Origin: Steroidobacteraceae bacterium
GTDB taxonomy: Bacteria; Pseudomonadota; Gammaproteobacteria; Steroidobacterales; Steroidobacteraceae
Reading direction: 5' to 3'
NCBI GenBank assembly: GCA_025927665.1
Contig: JAICKZ010000001.1
Coordinates: 1-36,961 of the forward strand
DNA: 36,961 nucleotides
The notes below the pieces were generated by a model. That model did not search any database. It was given only the letters and a program-made list of their open reading frames with translations, and was not told the DNA's origin. How positions within the stretch are numbered: the stretch's first letter is position 1; every line of letters begins with the position of its first letter. Shown here in pieces: positions 34,588-36,961 of the stretch. The position numbers were made by a program, and so were the translations under genes.

Positions 34588-34801
34588 AATAAATTCATGC
34601 TGTACAGCGGTCAGTTTTTAACATATTGATATGCCCCATGACATCGGCCGCTTGCGTATAGTATGAGGCACGTCACGACTTGCACTGCGGCACAGTGCGC
34701 AGAACAGGTTATGACTCATTTCACAAGCGTGATGCAGTTCAAATTGTCCGATTTGGATAACTTGAGACACTACACCCCTTAAGATCGTCAGAGAAATTGT
34801 A

Positions 34802-35782
34802 ATGACCAAACGCAGAGTACGAGTTGCCGTATTGATGGATCCAATCGAAAGGATCAAACCCAATAAGGATTCGAGTCTTGCCATGATGTTGGCCGCACAG
34901 CGCCATGGTTATGAGCTGTACTATATGGAGCAGCGTGATTTATGGCTGCGCGACGGTGTTGCTTGGGCGCGCATGCATCCGATTGAAGTGCGCGATGATT
35001 ACGAAGATTGGGCGACACTCGGTGCAGAACGTATCGAGCGCTTAAGCAATATGGATGTCATTCTGATGCGTAAGGATCCGCCGTTTGATACTGAATATAT
35101 TTACACCACTTACATCCTTGAACGCGCTGAAACCGAAGGTGTGTTAGTCGTCAATCGTCCGCAAGGATTGCGCGATATGAATGAAAAAGTATTTACCGCC
35201 TGGTTTCCACAATGTTGCGCACCCACGCTGATCACGCGCGACATGGGCGATATGCATGCCTTCTTGCATGAACATCATCACATTGTCTGCAAACCTTTGC
35301 ATGGTATGGGTGGACGTTCCATTTTTGTAATCAAGGAAGGCGATAAAAATGCCAATGTCGTGTTCGAGACACTCACCGAATACGGTGCTCACTTCGCGAT
35401 AGTGCAAAAGTATCTGCCCGAAATTGTTGAAAGCGGTGATTCTCGCATTCTGATCATTGATGGTGAACCTGCGCCTTATGCATTGGCACGCATTCCCTCG
35501 CCCACCGACAATCGCGGCAACTTGGCAGCAGGCGCGCATGGAATGGGCCGTGAATTAAACGATCGTGATCGATGGTTGGTGAGTGAAATAGGTCCTGTGC
35601 TGCGTGATCGCGGTATGTTGTTTGTTGGCCTCGATGTCATCGGCGGCTATGTAACTGAAATCAACGTCACTAGCCCGACCGGAGTTCGCGAATTGGATAA
35701 ACAATTCAAATGTGATATCGCCAATTTATTGATGAATGCAATTGAAAAACGCTTGCTAGCAAAAATGAAGCTTAATCATTAG
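34802..35782 (+). CDS. gshB: Glutathione synthetase
   Basis: The 326-residue ATP-grasp enzyme joins gamma-glutamylcysteine and glycine in the cytoplasm. It opens with VAVLMDPIERIKPNKDSSLAM (the family N-terminal pattern) and has LMRKDPPFDTEYIY, VVNRPQGLRDMNEK, CKPLHGMGGRSIF (ATP-binding loop), SGDSRILIIDG, and the end INVTSPTGVRELD. Length fits the family (about 315). It is divergent from pilG with about 250 bases between starts. apbE follows after 33 bases on the same strand, so they may share a transcript. gshA is not in the window. Confidence 0.97.
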   Translation: MTKRRVRVAVLMDPIERIKPNKDSSLAMMLAAQRHGYELYYMEQRDLWLRDGVAWARMHPIEVRDDYEDWATLGAERIERLSNMDVILMRKDPPFDTEYIYTTYILERAETEGVLVVNRPQGLRDMNEKVFTAWFPQCCAPTLITRDMGDMHAFLHEHHHIVCKPLHGMGGRSIFVIKEGDKNANVVFETLTEYGAHFAIVQKYLPEIVESGDSRILIIDGEPAPYALARIPSPTDNRGNLAAGAHGMGRELNDRDRWLVSEIGPVLRDRGMLFVGLDVIGGYVTEINVTSPTGVRELDKQFKCDIANLLMNAIEKRLLAKMKLNH

Positions 35783-35815
35783 CAGACAAGACATGCATGC
35801 TATTGCGGCTTAAAT

Positions 35816-36856
35816 ATGAGATACGTAATAGCATTCCTCTGTCTGATTTGTTTTGTACTGTCTAGCTGTCATTCTCAACGTCGCTTTGATACTAGTTTTA
35901 TCGCGATGGGAACGCGCGTTGATCTAAGCGTCATGAGTGATGATAGCGCACAGGCAGCACAGGCCACGATGAGTGTTGAACAATCTTTATTGCAGTGGAG
36001 CAAAGACTGGTATCCGTGGGGCGCAACGCCAGGGGAACTGAAGAACCTCAACGCCACATTCGCACAAGGACGCAAACTGAAAGTGTCTATGCAATTGCGT
36101 GATTTGTTGCAACTGTCAAAACAGTTGTCTATTAAAAGTGAAGGCTATTTTGATCCAGCTGTTGCGCCGATGATGCGCGCGTGGGGACTGAATGATATGA
36201 GTCATACACAAACTACATCGCCTGATGAGGAAGCATTGCATGCATGGAAACATAATCACCCCACCATAAAAGATGTGATTACTGAAGCAAATCAAATTTC
36301 CAGCACACGCAGTGACATTCAATTGGATCTTGGCGCCATTGCTAAGGGATATGCGATTGATCTTTGCATGCAATTGCTGAAGCAACGTAATATCAATTCG
36401 GCCGCCATCAATCTAGGCGGGCAGGTACGAATAATGGGTGAGATGGATAAAGTTATTCGTGAAGTGCATATTCGCGACCCGCGTATGAATGCATCGATGG
36501 CGACTTTAATATTAAACTCAGGTGAAAGTATTTCCACTTCCGGTGACTACGAACGTTACCGGATGCAAGCTCAACAACGCATTCATCATATATTAGATCC
36601 ACACACTGGAGCACCAGTAGCGGATACTCAAGCAGTTACGGTGATCGCGGATAACGCAACGCTAGCCGATGTCGCATCCACTGCCATCATGGCTGCGGGC
36701 GCGGAACACTGGCAATATATCGCCCAACAATTAGGTATCTCGCAAGTATTGCGCGTTGATGCTACTGGCGAAATTCAAATCACGACGGCAATGCATAAAC
36801 GCCTGCATTGGGAAGCAAGTGCTTTGCAATCATATTCATTAGTACAGATCCATTAA
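35816..36856 (+). CDS. apbE: FAD:protein FMN transferase, lipoprotein
   Basis: The 346-residue protein has a lipoprotein signal with lipobox LSSC (C18 approximately). The ApbE marks are FIAMGTRVDLS, GYFDPAVAPMMRAWGL, LDLGAIAKGYAID (Mg and FAD site), AAINLGGQV, SISTSGDYERY and HHILDPHTGAP. It transfers FMN from FAD to Thr of target proteins, such as NqrB, NqrC, RnfG and similar redox subunits, on the periplasmic face of the membrane. The target here is not seen; the partial gene after it may be relevant. Length is normal. Start ATG 35816 follows the gshB stop by 33 bases. Confidence 0.95.
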   Translation: MRYVIAFLCLICFVLSSCHSQRRFDTSFIAMGTRVDLSVMSDDSAQAAQATMSVEQSLLQWSKDWYPWGATPGELKNLNATFAQGRKLKVSMQLRDLLQLSKQLSIKSEGYFDPAVAPMMRAWGLNDMSHTQTTSPDEEALHAWKHNHPTIKDVITEANQISSTRSDIQLDLGAIAKGYAIDLCMQLLKQRNINSAAINLGGQVRIMGEMDKVIREVHIRDPRMNASMATLILNSGESISTSGDYERYRMQAQQRIHHILDPHTGAPVADTQAVTVIADNATLADVASTAIMAAGAEHWQYIAQQLGISQVLRVDATGEIQITTAMHKRLHWEASALQSYSLVQIH

Positions 36857-36858
36857 TC

Positions 36859-36961
36859 ATGGCCATTCAAAATCGACCTTTACGTGACGCGGCTGCAATC
36901 GAAGCACAATCAGTCTTTACGCCAGGCTACACCGCAAAGAACAGCAAGGATCGGTTAGTAA
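36859..36961 (+). CDS. Unidentified gene, 5' end only
   Basis: An ATG two bases after the apbE stop opens a frame that runs off the window edge. The 34 visible residues (starting MAIQNRPLRDAAAIEAQ) are polar, without a signal peptide, and end at the window limit. The tight spacing suggests co-transcription with apbE. Because ApbE often sits beside the proteins or redox complexes it flavinylates, this may be such a partner, but the sequence is too short to tell and I do not recognise it. Confidence 0.6.
   Translation, partial: MAIQNRPLRDAAAIEAQSVFTPGYTAKNSKDRLV

Noticed and set aside
34762..34785. TTGAGA and TAAGAT as a gshB promoter
   Set aside because: The spacing of 12 bases is too short for a standard sigma-70 promoter.

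Overview
The window reads as the chromosome of a gammaproteobacterium of moderate GC content (roughly mid-40s to 50 % by eye). The evidence is the gshB-pilG-pilH-pilI-pilJ-chpA neighbourhood, an EpmA-type lysyltransferase, BioA, AmpD and RsmE. The genus cannot be read from the sequence. Genes are closely packed. I saw no rRNA, tRNA, CRISPR array, prophage or intact insertion sequence; one eroded IS3-type transposase tail is present.

Layout. 1-5862: end of epmA, a small DUF486 membrane protein, an MFS-acyltransferase fusion, a HAD phosphatase, an outer-membrane beta-barrel-like protein, a secreted YVTN propeller and an unknown protein. 6046-9450: a PLP ornithine-type decarboxylase, a Sua5-type tRNA threonylcarbamoyladenosine enzyme and a secreted SmpA-like protein. 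9451-10098: a gene-free stretch with the transposase fragment and a perfect hairpin. 10099-11630: a DJ-1/PfpI protein and an inositol-monophosphatase-family enzyme.

11741-18290 is a vitamin B12 uptake and salvage locus. A cobalamin riboswitch precedes btuB (TonB-dependent outer-membrane receptor), a BtuM-type solitary inner-membrane transporter that keeps a cysteine at residue 80, cobT, cobC and cobS. cobU lies on the opposite strand, and a PduO-type adenosyltransferase and a small zinc-ribbon protein follow. Together they can import corrinoid, attach the adenosyl group and build the lower-ligand loop. A btuF lipoprotein gene sits a few kb away behind ampD, with no btuC or btuD in the window. 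Between the two B12 parts are two secreted proteins: a jelly-roll-like one and a four-repeat Ig-like lipoprotein.

22850-24945: bioA (biotin synthesis) overlapping rsmE (16S rRNA methylation). 24997-34545 (minus strand): a pilGHIJ-chpA-chpC chemosensory operon for type IV pili, with no pilK or chpB. Its PilJ lacks the usual periplasmic sensor region. 34802-36961: gshB, an ApbE flavin transferase lipoprotein, and the start of an unidentified gene cut by the window edge.

Most notable: the BtuB-BtuM riboswitch operon with an inverted cobU inside it, the sensor-less PilJ in an otherwise well-ordered Chp operon, the MFS-PlsC fusion lacking an acyl-ACP synthetase, and several unexplained hairpins and inverted repeats in leaders and spacers. 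I found no clearly new multi-gene system.
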